In this document: positions 43,487 through 54,939 of the stretch, piece by piece
How the letters are laid out: every line of letters starts with the position of its first letter
How positions within the stretch are numbered: the stretch's first letter is position 1
From: Agriotes lineatus
Lineage: Eukaryota > Arthropoda > Insecta > Coleoptera > Elateridae
Direction of reading: 5' to 3'
NCBI GenBank assembly: GCA_940337035.1
Contig: CALNHX010005198.1
Span: 47,678-111,677 of the forward strand
Length of the DNA: 64,000 bases
Position numbers and translations under genes: made by a program
The notes under the pieces: model-generated
What the model was told of the DNA's origin: nothing
The model's database searches: none
The model's input: only the letters and a program-made list of their open reading frames with translations

Positions 43487-44420
43487 CCACGTTAAAGTTG
43501 CAGATTCCCTGTCGTCTCAGTTCGAAGTTACCTCTGGAGTACCTCAAGGGTCGGTCCTTGGACCGATTGTTTTTCTAATTTATGTATCAGACTTGCCTTA
43601 CCTAATTAAAATTAACACTGTAATGTTCGCTGACGATACAAAAGTTTTTGCCAATCCTCTTAGCCAATATGATCAGCTACAGGAAGATTTACGCCAACTA
43701 GAAAAATGGTGCAATAACTGGTGCATTGCTCTCAATCCTGACAAATGCACTGTTATGCATATTGGCTACAACAATCCCACATTGAACTACCCCATTTCAA
43801 ATACCGCTGTACGATCTGTAACTAGCCAAGTGGATTTGGGCGTTACAATAACTAATAATTTAACTTAGTCAAGTCAAACTGTTAAAGTAGTTAGAACAGC
43901 AAATTCAGCACTATTTATGCTATCCAAAGCATTCCAAAGGCCCGATCCTTCACGTGGTCTACTACTTTATAAAAGTTACATAAGACCTATAATCGAGTAT
44001 GCTAACTCAGTATGGCCCAGAAACTACTAGGAGTTCAACGAAGGGCTACACGGATGATATTCTCATATAGATCGTTTGACTACCATACTAGACTGAGAAA
44101 ACTACGTTTAATCACATTAAATGAAAGACCATTGCGAGGAGATTTGATACTCACTTATCGCATTCTTCATTAAGATTTCTCTTGCGATCATCTGTATGAA
44201 CGTAACCGTGACGAACGTTTGAGGGAACACTGGTTCAAGCTATCGAAGGAGAAATTCCGAACAACAGCTCGTCAACATTTTTTTTTTCAAATGGAGTTTT
44301 TCAAGCTTGGAACAGATTGCCCAACGAGATAGATAATGCTACTTCCATTACATCCTTCAAGGCCGGTTACCATCAAGCTTTAACTAGTGGTAGTGCAGTA
44401 AGTGCGAGACTGTAGCAGCT
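43487..44420 (+). pseudogene. LINE RT C-terminal half (right of the insertion)
   Basis: Continues the RT: TSGVPQGSVLGPIVFLIY, the intact VMFADDTKVFA box, LEKWCNNWCIALNPDKC, then a stop at 43866-43868. It carries on with broken frames SKAFQRPDPSRGLLLYKSY, RPIIEYANSVW and, further on, FRTTARQHFFF, FQAWNRLPNEI and a stop near 44416. The polymerase boxes are intact but the gene is dead through stops and shifts. Confidence 0.85.
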
Positions 44421-44899
44421 AGTATACGTCTAATTTATAAACTATGCGAACCAAATTGTGTTGTGCGAAGCAAGTGATTATGGCCTGTTTTCATACACTC
44501 GGTTTTTGCGTGATCGCTTATTTTTAATTACTCAACTTATATACAGAAATTGAGATAACATCAAATGATAACTAATGAACAAAGTAGCAGTTACTCTTAT
44601 TTTTATTTCTACATTTGTTTTACTTAGGTAGGTATATAAAAAACTATCATTGTTTGTATTATATCAATTCAATTAATTAACCATTTATGTTAGAAACACT
44701 TTTTCTTTGTTTATATTGTAATCAAGCAAATGAAGAAACATTAAGTTGCTCCTAGAAAGATTTTTTTGTTTCTGTATTATTAATAATTTAATCAATTTCA
44801 CTAGCTTAGTTTCTTAAATATTCTAAATTGTGTCCTGTACTGTACTCAAAATCATATACGTATAGTATTGTGAGCCGTTCTAAATAAATAAATAAACTA

Positions 44900-45255
44900 C
44901 CACAGCTAACAAACTGAGAATCACTACATCAGCAATGCGATTCCTACGATCAACTGCTGGATATAGCCTCATAGATAGGAAAAGAAATGAAGAAATAAGA
45001 AAAGAACTGAATATATTCAACGTTATTGATAAAATTAAAGACTACAGACAGTGGAAAGAACATCTGGAACGAATGAAAAATAACAAGACTACCCAAAGTC
45101 TACTATCGATATAGAGCGTTTGCTCTATATCCTTTTGGAACACGAAATTTAGAATAGCCAAAGAAGAAATGCAAGGAGCAAACATAAAGAATCGCAGTGA
45201 AACAACGCATCATATCCAAAGCATGGTGGCGAAGAAGAAGAAGAAATTTGTCACA
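44900..45255 (+). pseudogene. RTE-like LINE fragment, right part of the split copy
   Basis: The frame gives SAMRFLRSTAGYSLIDRKR, NEEIRKELNIFNVIDKIKDY and RQWKEHLERM, then stops. This is the segment that normally follows the YGSExW region seen at 38500-38745. It ends with a (GAA)n-like tail (GAAGAAGAAGAAGAAA, about 45228-45243), usual for such LINE 3' ends. Confidence 0.7.
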
Positions 45256-45389
45256 TTCATTAAACAAACCTACCCTACCAGTGTTGCTAAATTTAATGTT
45301 CTTTTAGTGCTTCGTATGAGGAAAGTTTGTGTTGATACATTTTAGAGTTCTCATGCGTTACCAAATCCTGCTACGTGAGGCTTTAGTGG

Positions 45390-45415
45390 GAGTTGTGGGA
45401 CACCCTGTATATACG
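45390..45415. repeat. Solo 'gggacaccctgta' MITE end
   Basis: TGTGGGACACCCTGTATA is the right-end signature seen also at 58158-58174. No matching left end was found nearby. Confidence 0.4.
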
Positions 45416-45472
45416 AGAACAACCAGAAAAACAGTAGTGAACCATTCTTTTCGGTTAGGCTTTAATAATGTA

Positions 45473-48128
45473 CCGTAGAAGCATACAACTTGGGACACTT
45501 TTTACATATTTTTAATGAGAGAAATTCCTCTAGACGAGACAGAGCCAAATAAAAAATACTGTATGGATGACAATTTGCCCCCTGTCATTTAATTCAAATT
45601 TTAGGGAAAAAAAATAAAATTTGACTGTCCCAAGTTACCTACTTAGGTTTGCAAATTGGGACACTTGTGTTTTAATGGTAAGTTTTAATAGTAAGTACAA
45701 CACACATTTTGGGACACATGAAATCATAGCATGTAACTTGGGACACCAGAATATAATTATTTAATTAAAAAAATTTGGTTGATTTGTATGTACTATGATA
45801 GGCAAAGACCAATAAAATTTTCTTTTATGGAAATTATTTAATATATTACATTACATATGTAAATAACGTATAGATACAAAATGCATGTTTTGAATACAAT
45901 AAAAGAAATACAAACCATCAACATTATTAAAAAGTTACATTTTCATAAAACTTATGTTTGCCCCTGACAATTTCAGGAAAACCTAATATAGTACAGAGAT
46001 GATCCTTGGTAATCGTCACTTCATCGATTACATCTGGGTATACATGTGCCTTTAGAGCTCTGTTGTAGCGCAGACAGCTAACTAGGTACTTATCACCCTC
46101 TACTATGTTTAATATCTTACCAACATATTTTTTTATAGTTTTTTTTGTAGCTTTGTTATAGATAAATTTGCATACAACAAAACTATTGATTGATGGATTA
46201 AGATTGTTTTTATTAAGGGTTTTTTCGATTTCATATTCTTCGATTTCATGACTACCTTCAGCTTCATTTTCTACAACTTCTTGGATTTCACTTTCAGTGG
46301 TTTCTTCAACATCTTCTGCTTCTTCATTTTCAGATATTTCTTGTGGATCTTCAATTACTTCTCCCGTTGCATTTTGAAAGTCATTTGCACACAGGCTCTT
46401 CCCAGGTGCTGTTGTAATTTTCTTTTTTCTTTGCTTTATATAGTATTTTCAGGATGTCTGTAGCCTTCTAAAACAGTTTTTAGGGATTCAGTCCAATGAT
46501 TGTTAGCATCTTCATTTTTCGAAGTACCAGGCACTCGTTTCAACACTTGATTAGGGTCATATGGAAACAGACCACACGCACGAAATCTAGACAGAATGTT
46601 TTGAACACTAGTAGGTTTAAGTTCATCCAGACATTCTTTTAATAATTTCGGAAATTGGTCCTTAGAAATTGTACCACGATTTTTTTTCAATTTAAAACTG
46701 CATTCCTCCACTTTAATTTTAAGGGTCGAAAGTAAGACACGCCTAAGGGTTGACACAAATGTGTCGCATTGGGTGGCCAAAGAACAAAGAAAATATCTAA
46801 TTCATCAATAACACCAAGTGACAAGTGGCTTGCCAAGTTATCACCTATAATAACTTTCTAGCCAGTTCGACGTTTCATGTATGGTAAAACGATCTTGCGA
46901 AACCAATCTTCAAACATAAAAGTGTCGAACCACCCGCTTTTAGTTCTGTTATAATGTGCACCACCTGGACCATTCACACACCAAATATCATATAAATGTT
47001 GAGCCTTATATACAATATAAGGCGGTAGCAATAAGCCTACAGCGGAAACCGTAAACATTACTGAAGTGGAGCTTTTGCTTGAATCTACAATCCTTTCGGC
47101 ATGCTTTACGCCTCTTCTGACAACAACCTTTAATTGGCCAGGGTCATCAGACATATTTGTGTCATCGTAATTCAGTATGTCCTCTGGTACCACATCTTTT
47201 AATACAGCTTTTAAATTGTTAAAATAACTAATAAGGATTTCTTTAGAAACTTGAGCACGGCTGCGCTTAATGTTTTCACACATTTTGGCAGACAGCAGGT
47301 GCTTGTGGCGACTTAAAAAACCTCTACACCATATTCTTCCCGGTAAATTATCCTTGAAGCTCTTCTCCACTCTACCTTTTCTGTCCAAATATCCCTTGAC
47401 AGCAGTTTTTATATCAACAGTTGTTAATGGGAAACCCCATTCAGATGCAACTAAAATACCGTTAACTAATTTTTCTTCTTCAAGTTCTGATAAAATCATA
47501 GAAAACATTATATTGGTTATTTATGGATAAAATAGTTGACCTGCCATGTTTCAGATTATTACGTCTATGAAATTTGCGATGAATAGTTGACTTTGATACT
47601 CCATATGCTTCAGCAGTTTCACGAATGTATTTTCTATTGTTTACAGCATCTTCCAACGCGGCTTCCAAATTATCTTCTGTAAAATCTCGATATTTACGGG
47701 AACCCACACGTCTTCTAGTTTTAGGCATTTTAGCTGTCCCAAGTTACCTTCCAAATTGAGATTTTGTATTAAAAGAATTCCTAACCTTTAACAATAAGTT
47801 TTAGGTTGAGTTTGGTTAATTAGTCATTTAGAACGAAAATGCGTTCACACAAATTAATTATATCTGTTCGTACAAAAGATGCAGTAAGTACTATTTCGCT
47901 AATAAATTTATCATAAAAAGAACTACAGTATTTAAATTTTTTTAAAATCAAAATACGCAGGTGTCAAGTTTTGGTTGGCAATTATCATTGACCTTGCACT
48001 CTGTCGCAGCAACATTTATTTTTATTACACTTCTAAACTGTACACATAGATGGCCATACCCACATTAGAGGGAAATTTAACGTTTGTCCCAAATTATATA
48101 CACTTTCCCAAGTTGTATGCTTCTACGG
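45473..48128 (-). mobile_element. pogo-like DNA transposon, complete ends, dead transposase
   Basis: Terminal inverted repeats start CCGTAGAAGCATACAACTTG and are identical for 23 bp (45473-45495 and 48106-48128). TA flanks both ends (45471-45472, 48129-48130). The word ACTTGGGACA and its complement recur about eight times within the outer 450 bp (near 45489, 45626, 45655, 45712, 45737, 47735, 48088, 48107), probably transposase-binding sites. TA duplication and the transposase type place it in the pogo branch of Tc1/mariner. Confidence 0.9.
46436..47728 (-). pseudogene. pogo/Tigger-type transposase pseudogene
   Basis: The start ATG is at 47726-47728. Pieces in order: a psq-type helix-turn-helix (YRDFTEDNLEAALEDAV, YGVSKSTIHRKF); a frame break near 47500, where about 28 bases appear to have been added; the CENP-B/Tc5 HTH (EWGFPLTTVDIKTAVKGYL, WCRGFLSRHKHL); and the DDE domain with NYDDTNMSDDPG (first catalytic Asp). 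A TAG stop at 46858-46860 comes just before IIGDNLASHLS, which holds the second Asp. Beyond it is FFVLWPPNATHLCQPL, with a further frameshift at the A run near 46680-46688 and then SRFRACGLFPYDPNQVL. At least three lesions, so no function. Normally it cuts and reinserts the element at TA sites. Confidence 0.9.
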
Positions 48129-48286
48129 TACTTTGTATTTAATAACGCAACTACAACTTTCAAGAGTGCAACTCAAACACTAAACTTGTCAAACTGACAT
48201 CAAGTACAAGTAAAGTACGTTTTTTCTATAATAACTGTCAAAGTGTTACAATGTTGGTAGATAGGTGATTAAAACGCTAGTAATAG

Positions 48287-48417
48287 CTATTAACATATCT
48301 AGGAATGTTATGAGTATCATAACTGCCGCAGATGTTTTGAAATCCGAGCTCGTAGAGCGAGGATTTTAAAACATCTGAGGCTGTTATGATTCATAACATC
48401 CGTGATATGTTCAATAG
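48287..48417. repeat. 131-bp hairpin with GAGCTCGTAGAGCGAG centre
   Basis: The left arm (CTATTAACATATCTAGGAAT, then GTTATGAGTATCATAAC and GCAGATGTTTTGAAATCC) pairs with the right arm (GGATTTTAAAACATCTGAGG, then GTTATGATTCATAAC). A GC-rich centre and an AACAT outer arm are shared in style with 21724-21820. Confidence 0.75.
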
Positions 48418-48652
48418 TTTATCGGTTGCTATATGGTTATGGTTGCCATGTAGGGTAATATTCCATTACCCTACAGATAAGTTATGACCTAGTTACCAGC
48501 CCACTTTTGTATATGTAAACAAAGGCTTAATATCCTGAAACCGGTAAATTTTTATACCTCGTGTTGTTAGAACTTTTCAAAATTATGGTTATGTGTCAAT
48601 TTTGAATGTCAAAGTTTTTTAATTTGAACTCTTGACAAATTTCTTTTTTAAC

Positions 48653-48723
48653 ATGGAATCATCATCATCAATAAAATCGGATAAAAAAAGAAAACCAAGA
48701 AATATTTTAAATGCAAAAATGAA
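48653..48723 (+). CDS. Candidate first coding exon (Ser/Lys-rich) with splice donor
   Basis: An ATG at 48653 opens 23 codons plus two bases (MESSSSIKSDKKRKPRNIL and on) that run directly into GTAAGC (48724-48729), a fair splice donor. Without splicing the frame stops at the TAA within that donor. The peptide is basic like a nuclear localisation signal. No acceptor or second exon was recognised; it may belong to a mobile element, since hairpin repeats lie just upstream. Confidence 0.25.
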
Positions 48724-48729
48724 GTAAGC

Positions 48730-49500
48730 GATATTAAATTATGACATATCTGTCAAAATGACAATCAATTTTTTTAGTGGAAAAAAAGAACTAAAAATCT
48801 ATGTACCTACCAACATTATTAAAACTAGGACCCTGCAGGAATGCAACTTGTCCCCTAGAAAGTTGACCTTGAAAATTATTATAGAAAAACAATGTACTTT
48901 ACTTATGTTCGGACAGAAATAATTCACTAACCCGTAAAATTTCTAAAACAATATGAGCGCCATTGCGGTACTTTGTAAACCAAAGCTTCCTTCGACTGCT
49001 TTGAGATGTAGTAAGGTATCTGGATTATACGACTACAATTTTCGTTGTACTGTTGGCGATAGTGGTGCAGCAATAGCATCCAAACGAGTGAATCGTAAGA
49101 TTGACAGAGCCAGAGGTGTTCAGTTATTAAGCTGTATTGCCTGATACATTTTATGAATACTGTCTTTATTTATCATGAAGACTACTAAGCTAGAAATTTT
49201 TATTAGATCACCGTATTTTAACACGTTTGCTATATAAAAATTAAAAAAAATAAATAAAATGTAACTTTTATATACCGTGTGAATAATGTAAGACTATATA
49301 CTGGCAACTTTATTTTAGCATTAATCAATTTACCCATACTAGTAACAATTGCCGATTTTAAAATTGCAATGAAATAATCCAGTTTCAATTAATTTCTATA
49401 GTCCCTGTGTTTATATTTTGTTTACAAACATCATGGTAACAATAAGTAAATGCCCTATGTCTATTTTTGCATAATTCAGCCATGTACAGTCTTACGTTAT
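48730..49500. other. AT-rich DNA, nothing firm recognised
   Basis: A 26-bp block near 48956-48981 (complement TTGGTTTACAAAGTACCGC) is shared with 38551-38575 on the other strand, so both sites hold scraps of one repeat. Otherwise nothing was recognised. Confidence 0.4.
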
Positions 49501-49605
49501 TCTCACTGTATATAGTGTGTACATATATTGTAGCTGCTATTTTGGGCTAGTCCCGTTTGCAGCCCCAACACTCAATAAATAAATAAGTAAATAATATAAT
49601 TAGTT
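49500..49605 (+). repeat. Probable LINE 3' end with (TAAA)n tail
   Basis: GGGCTAGTCCCGTTTGCAGC, then CCCCAAC and AATAAATAAATAAGTAAATA, look like the 3' UTR and tail of a jockey/CR1-type LINE. No coding sequence of it was found upstream. Confidence 0.4.
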
Positions 49606-49952
49606 TTAGTTATTTCGGAGTACAGCGAACTCCTTTAAAGTTATCCCAAAAAGTTGCCGTTATCTATAAATTATAATATCAAGTAAGGTTAAAATGTTAA
49701 TAAATAAAACCAGTCCGTGAATAAAACGTTTAGCCAAGATGTAAACTAATTCTACATCAGTTGCTTAATTTAGTAGATGGGTTTATAAGAAAATAGACAG
49801 TTTTAATAATATTTTTTAATATCTATTAAAATTATGGTAACCAAGACAACAACATCAAACGGTACTAGTACAGTAAATAATCACTTTACGGTACTAGTAC
49901 TATAAAACGGGAATAACCAGATACAAAGTGGTTTACCTAGCGATATTAGTAC

Positions 49953-50355
49953 TACGAGGGGTCGTTTTTATATTCCCCGAATAAGTACTTTGTAATTTGG
50001 TTGGAATTTTTCAATTTAACTTTTTAAAATCAGCTAGGCCTTGAACAAATATATGACTATAAAACAATTGCCAAATGTATAGCTTAGTTCTCTTCTGGTT
50101 TTTGAAGACGTGTTAAGCTAAGAGGTCGAATAAATGAATATCGCTCAGTTAGAAAATTTCTCACCAAACAGGGAAAAAGTCCTCAAATAATGACGAAATG
50201 AGAGCCGTGTATGGTGACCTGTGTCCTTCCAAATCAACTATTTATGAACGGTCCAAATTGGAAATTGTGGTCGAGAATCATTAGAAGATGATCCAAGATC
50301 CGGTCGTCCCACTGAAACGATTACCGCAGAACTTGTGGATAGCGTGGATACCATC
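49953..50355 (+). pseudogene. mariner element 5' fragment (TIR plus transposase N-terminus)
   Basis: ACGAGGGGTCGTTTTTA at about 49953 resembles mariner terminal repeats. About 170 bases on, broken frames give VRKFLTKQGKSP, then EMRAVYGDLCPSKSTIYE (the HTH region) and RESLEDDPRSGRPTETIT, a mariner hallmark. Frameshifts occur near 50195 and 50265. The sequence stops resembling mariner after about 50355, so the catalytic domain and right TIR are missing. Confidence 0.8.
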
Positions 50356-50589
50356 TAACACGACAAGAGCAGTAAACGCTATAGTTATTGATGAGGTGCA
50401 TAAAACACTTTTACATTTTACGGACAGACAGGAATATTCGCAATTTGTATCAATTTTGGCAACTTACGATGTCACTGCTTATCAAACTGACAAACAGACC
50501 CTAAGCGGGTCGTACAGTACTTTATTCATACCCATATAAGTAATAAGATTACTGACTTTTAAAAAGTTGAAGAAATGAAAATGGCCAAA

Positions 50590-52090
50590 TTTTAATTTTC
50601 AACCGAGTTATATCAATATGGTCTCGGAGTCTCCGGCTGACCGCAACAGCGCGAGGTCGATATCAAACGCGCCAGTGCAATTTATCTTAATCGTGTGACC
50701 ACGACCAGTCGGAAATTTAATATAAAGTGTAAATAAACAAAGTGGATTTAAATAAAATTGGTAACAAATCTTCCATAAAATCATAGTAGCTAAACCCTGA
50801 CTACAGGGGTTTACAAAACAAAACGCAATGAAAAACTCAAACAGCACACCAATCAATTCACCACAGACTGCACAACCCAACACAGATAACCTTCCGACAA
50901 AAACCTACGCTAATGTAACAAGTGAACGAGGTATACACTTTCCGAAAAAGGAACAAGCAATCATTATTAATAGAATAGAAGGGATAAACCTCAAAGAATA
51001 CATAAAAACGATTGGCAACATTGTTGGTCCCATCAACATAATCTTCGCCTCCAAAATGTCAAACAATAGAATATGTATCTACTTAAGCAGCAACGTATTA
51101 GTCAATGAAATCACTAGTAAACATAAAATGATCACGATTGAAGGATTCCAAACCACCCTACGACCATTAATATCACCAGCTCAAAGAGTACCTAGTTATA
51201 TCCAATGTATGCCCGTCCATACCACATGAACATATAAAAATCGCCTTACAAAATATAGGAATAAAAACCTTATCAACAGTATCTTTCCTAAAAGCGGGAG
51301 TCGAAGAAAAAGAGTACAGCCACATATTAAGCTTTAGACGACAAATTTATATTGAACCACTTATCGAAACGTCGATTCCCGAATCCCTAATCATTACATT
51401 CGAGGGCACAGATTACAGAATATTCTTATCCACAACCACAGCATGTTTCGTTTGTCGCCAACCGGGACACAGAAAAATGCCCAAACCAAAATCATTTACC
51501 AAATATGACTATACTCCCTATAACCGAAAACAAACGTACCTTATCGCAAACTACAATTACGTCCTGAAATGATTCTCCCGACATTCAACAAACAACCACG
51601 AAAGAGAATACACCCAACATACCACCTCTACTTATTCCAACACCATTAATCTCTACCCAAACTGGAACACCTCAGGACACTACACAAAACAAAATAATCG
51701 GAAAAAAACAATCGAATAAAAAAGGCTCAGATAAAGAGTCAGATGGAGAAAGTGTGATCCTAGGAGAACACCTAGCCCCCATTCAAAAACTGCTAGATGA
51801 ATCACCAAATAATTACCCTTTAAATTATGCCAACTTTAAAAACTTCATAGAAAACACCCTTGGCTCCCCTGATTCCCTATCAATATCAAAACGATACAGT
51901 AAAAATACTCCTAACCTAATAAATATGATGAAAGATCTATACCCCAGTCTAGGAGCACGAGACATAAAATCCAGATTCACAAGACTGATAAAGAAAACGC
52001 AACAACAAATGTTAATAGAGAACCCCGACACGGACAATGAAGACTTCTATTATTCTTAACATAGAATTTCGGCTTAGACCGCGTAGTATT
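50590..52090 (+). mobile_element. 5' part of a LINE (leader plus ORF1), 3' end missing
   Basis: A GC-richer leader (about 50620-50710) precedes the ORF1 described below. Where ORF2 should start (ATGAAGACTTC at about 52040, overlapping the ORF1 stop) the frame ends after a few codons and the LINE sequence is lost by about 52090. LINE copies are normally cut at the 5' end, so a copy with only the 5' part points to a later deletion or rearrangement. Confidence 0.6.
50828..52059 (+). pseudogene. LINE ORF1 (gag-like RNA-binding protein) pseudogene
   Basis: The ATG at 50828 opens 133 codons (KTYANVTSERG, then an RRM-like stretch). A frameshift near 51185 moves the frame to one reading VISNVCPSIPHEHIKIAL, then ACFVCRQPGHRKMPK, a C-x2-C-x4-H zinc knuckle whose last Cys is Met. 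A stop follows near 51571 and another open segment (51754-52059) gives the acidic C-terminus ending EDFYYS. ORF1 proteins coat the element RNA. The knuckle after an RRM-like region fits I/jockey-group LINEs. Confidence 0.65.
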
Positions 52091-52239
52091 TGTATATGAA
52101 CACCCAGCATTTTCTGGCTTAATGTGCCTTGCACCTTGTGAAGTCGAGAAAAAATCCGTGCGATGATCATGCTCTTCGGTGGCTCGCATTGTTTGAGTAT
52201 CCTCGTTCTCAAGATACTCTTGTGTAAATAATAAAATAT

Positions 52240-52398
52240 AGCTCGGTGGTGCAATGTTTAAGAGCGCCAGACTCTATTCGGGAGATTTCGGGTTCGAACT
52301 ATAGCGGTGGAAAGGAGTTTTCAAAATCCATTCATTGTCTGAGGTCGGTATTTGAGTGAGTGGAGCCGTTAATCGTCTAATTCCAGTTAAATTGTAGA
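52240..52398 (+). mobile_element. SINE with tRNA-derived head and 14-bp TSD
   Basis: The head AGCTCGGTGGTGCAATGTTT (A-box part) and TTTCGGGTTCGAACTATAG (B-box part, GGTTCGA) fits a tRNA-derived pol III promoter. The body runs to about 52398. A perfect 14-bp duplication, AAATAATAAAATAT, flanks it (52226-52239 and 52399-52412), which fixes both ends and shows insertion by LINE machinery. Length 159 bp. Confidence 0.88.
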
Positions 52399-52599
52399 AA
52401 ATAATAAAATATCGGATTGATTTATTTAATGCCATTTGCGACAAAGGAAATAATTAAAATAATTATGTGAATAGTAAACAATAGTATATTTAAACCTCAC
52501 TTTATACTCTTAATGACAGATAAAATATTTGACAGAAGCGTTTGTTTGTTTCATTGACTTAATTTTAGTTTAAAAATTTACCTTGCCATGATTATATTC

Positions 52600-54155
52600 T
52601 ATCTTTGTCTTGCTACTCATTTTGTTTATGTCTTCCTTGTCGCACTCATTAATTTCCTATATTCCAAACGAATTTCGGACAATCTGTAGACCTATCTCTA
52701 AGCTTTCAATACTCGCACACGTTTTTGAATCTATTGTGTATGAAGTTTTATTCAATTATGTAAAAAAACATTTGCCAACTCATCAGCATGGATTTTTAGC
52801 GGAAGATCAGTTACTACAAACCTAATTTTTGGTAGAACGAATTCAGGTGGGTGACGTGTACACCGATTTGAGCAAGGCGTTCGATAAAGTAAATCATCAG
52901 ATTTTGGGTCGGCGGCTTGCTGAGATTGGTATGCATGATATGCTTCGTTGGTTTATTTCATATATATCAAAACGTTCGCAGGCTGTTAGTTTGAGGGGTA
53001 CCCATCAGAATACATCGACGTTAAGTCTGGAGTGCCCCAGGGATCTCACCTTGGTCCTTTAATATTCAACATTTATTTACAAAACATTAATAACATTTTT
53101 CAGTTTTGTGAAACGTCATTGTATGCCGATGACTTCAAAATTTATTACACAATTAAATCAGTATCAGATTGTTCTGAAATCCAAGACGATTTAACTAGAT
53201 TTCAAAATTATTGTTCAGAAAATAAATTAAAATTAAATATTGATAAATGCCACCATATAAGTTTTACACGAAATAAGAAGCCTATAAAATTTCAATACAA
53301 ACTTAACAACGTATACATAAAGACAACCGAAACAATCAGAGACCTCGGTGTTTTTCTTGATGGTAAACTGATTTATGATAGCCATATAGATTACATTACC
53401 AAAAAAGCTAATAGGTTGTTGGGTTTTATTATACGAACTGCAAAGCCTTTTCGAAATCTCAAAACACATATGTGTTTATATTGCTCCTACATTAATAGTA
53501 TCATCAATTATGCATCTACTATATGGAATCCACAATATTCTGTTTATATAAATAGAGTAGAGGGAGTACAGAAAAGATATATTAAACATCTCTATATGAA
53601 ACTGAAGATATCCATCAATATTTATAATAGTAGTCTTCAGCAGCAGGGGATGTTAAGTTTGGCAGAGAGACGTAAAATAGTCGATGTAATGCTTCTCTAC
53701 AAAATAGCAAACTCAGTCATCGATTGTCCCCAAATTTTACAATACATTAATTTCAACGCTCCAACTCGCTGTTTACGATTACCGCCATTGTTTAACATCC
53801 CCTGTTTTAACACATTCGCATTCAATAACTGTCCTATCTTAAGAATGTGCAGAACATACAACAATTTGTTTTTGGACATTGATATTTGTTATTTGACCCT
53901 CCCGAAATTAAAGAAAAAATGCTGTTCCAGGGTGTTTTCTGGATGAACTAAATTATTAAATTAGTAATTATATAATTCTATATTAATGTGTTTATTTTGG
54001 CCTTTACCATGAATATTTTTGTGACTTGGACAGTTTTTTTTAGTTTTTCACGTTTAAAGTAATGCTAGATTTAGTTTTATATTAATGTATAAGTGTATAT
54101 TGTATTGGGTTCGTCCTGTTATATCCCTAATAGGTAAAGAAATAAAGTAAAGAAA
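52600..54155 (+). mobile_element. 5'-truncated jockey/CR1-group LINE
   Basis: Begins within the RT finger domain and ends with a 3' UTR and an A-rich tail (AAAGAAATAAAGTAAAGAAA, about 54135-54155). Coding content is described separately. Confidence 0.75.
52610..53946 (+). pseudogene. LINE reverse transcriptase pseudogene with intact YADD box
   Basis: Pieces: CRPISKLSILAHVFESIV and LPTHQHGFLAEDQ (finger; stop at about 52823), then YTDLSKAFDKVNHQIL (first palm Asp). A frameshift near 53030 follows, then one long clean frame (53032-53946, 304 codons) from MPQGSHLGPLIFNIY through LYADDFKIYY and LNIDKCHHISFTR to NYASTIWNPQYSVY and a C-terminus at the stop. Only two lesions are seen in the retained part, so decay is modest. 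Confidence 0.85.
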
Positions 54156-54224
54156 TGTATGAAATAGAAATTACAAATCGGTGGTTTCTGTACAACTAAC
54201 CTAACTCTTCACAAATTTTGATGT

Positions 54225-54432
54225 ATATCTTCAGAGTTCTTCAAGCTTCATCCATACTTTTTAATTCTTCAAGGTATGCCACTGATTGTAATGAACATTT
54301 ATTAATATAATGTACAGGATTTTTAGGAGGAATAGCAAATAATTTAAGAGATGGATCGCTTTAAGTATAAGCATGTATCCAATTTTCAATGGTTGTAAAC
54401 TGTAGTGATAGAACTGTTTGAATGTCGCCCAT
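54225..54432 (-). pseudogene. Unrecognised broken coding remnant
   Basis: Minus strand from the ATG at 54430-54432 reads LSLQFTTIENWIHAYT, a stop, then SDPSLKLFAIPPKNPVHY and NKCSLQSVAYLEELK, one frame with two stops. Composition is protein-like. I do not recognise the family; a DNA-transposon origin is possible given the THAP-like remnant to the right. Confidence 0.25.
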
Positions 54433-54939
54433 AAAAACCTAACGAAAGGTATTAAGAAAAGGCGAAGGATTTATTGATTGTCTTTATTGATTATTTGGCA
54501 CTTTTTAGCAGATAACTGACAGATGACAGTTATAATCCGATGCTGTTTGGTATTACTAGTGTTTCTAAAACAATACCACAAGACTATTCACATGCTGAAT
54601 ATGGCCAGGTGGTATTTGTTTACTGGTTTTGTAATGGAAATGCTCTTGCTACTTGTAGAGTATACCGTGAACGGTTTCCTAACCGCAATCAATAATTCAT
54701 TTGTCTCTCCTTAATACTTTTCGTAAGGCTTTTTATGAGTAACATTCAAACAGTTGTATCTCCGCACCCATTAAAAATTAGATATATTTACATTTCTGCT
54801 CGAAATTAAAATCTATATTGTTCCAAGCCATGACATTGGATCTGATGCAAAAATTTTTCTAAGACATTTCAGGACACTAAGTTTTAAAAACTTTCAAATA
54901 CATTTGACCTTACAAACTATTTCAACAAGGCAATTCACA

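Larger units (their letters stand above)
38740..44896 (+). mobile_element. jockey/CR1-group LINE inserted in the RTE-like copy; itself interrupted
   Basis: The element is truncated in the endonuclease domain on the left (about 38740) and ends on the right with a (TAAA)n tail at about 44880-44896. A minus-strand LINE occupies 40293-43486, leaving roughly 3 kb of its own sequence. The 3' UTR is about 44420-44880. Confidence 0.8.

Noticed and set aside
40439..43578. Several plus-strand open frames of 70-115 codons
   Set aside because: They are antisense shadows of the long minus-strand LINE ORF.
38740..44900. Exact target duplication around the jockey/CR1-like LINE
   Set aside because: CTAACAAA occurs on both sides (near 38717 and 44909) but not exactly at the element edges, so I do not claim it.
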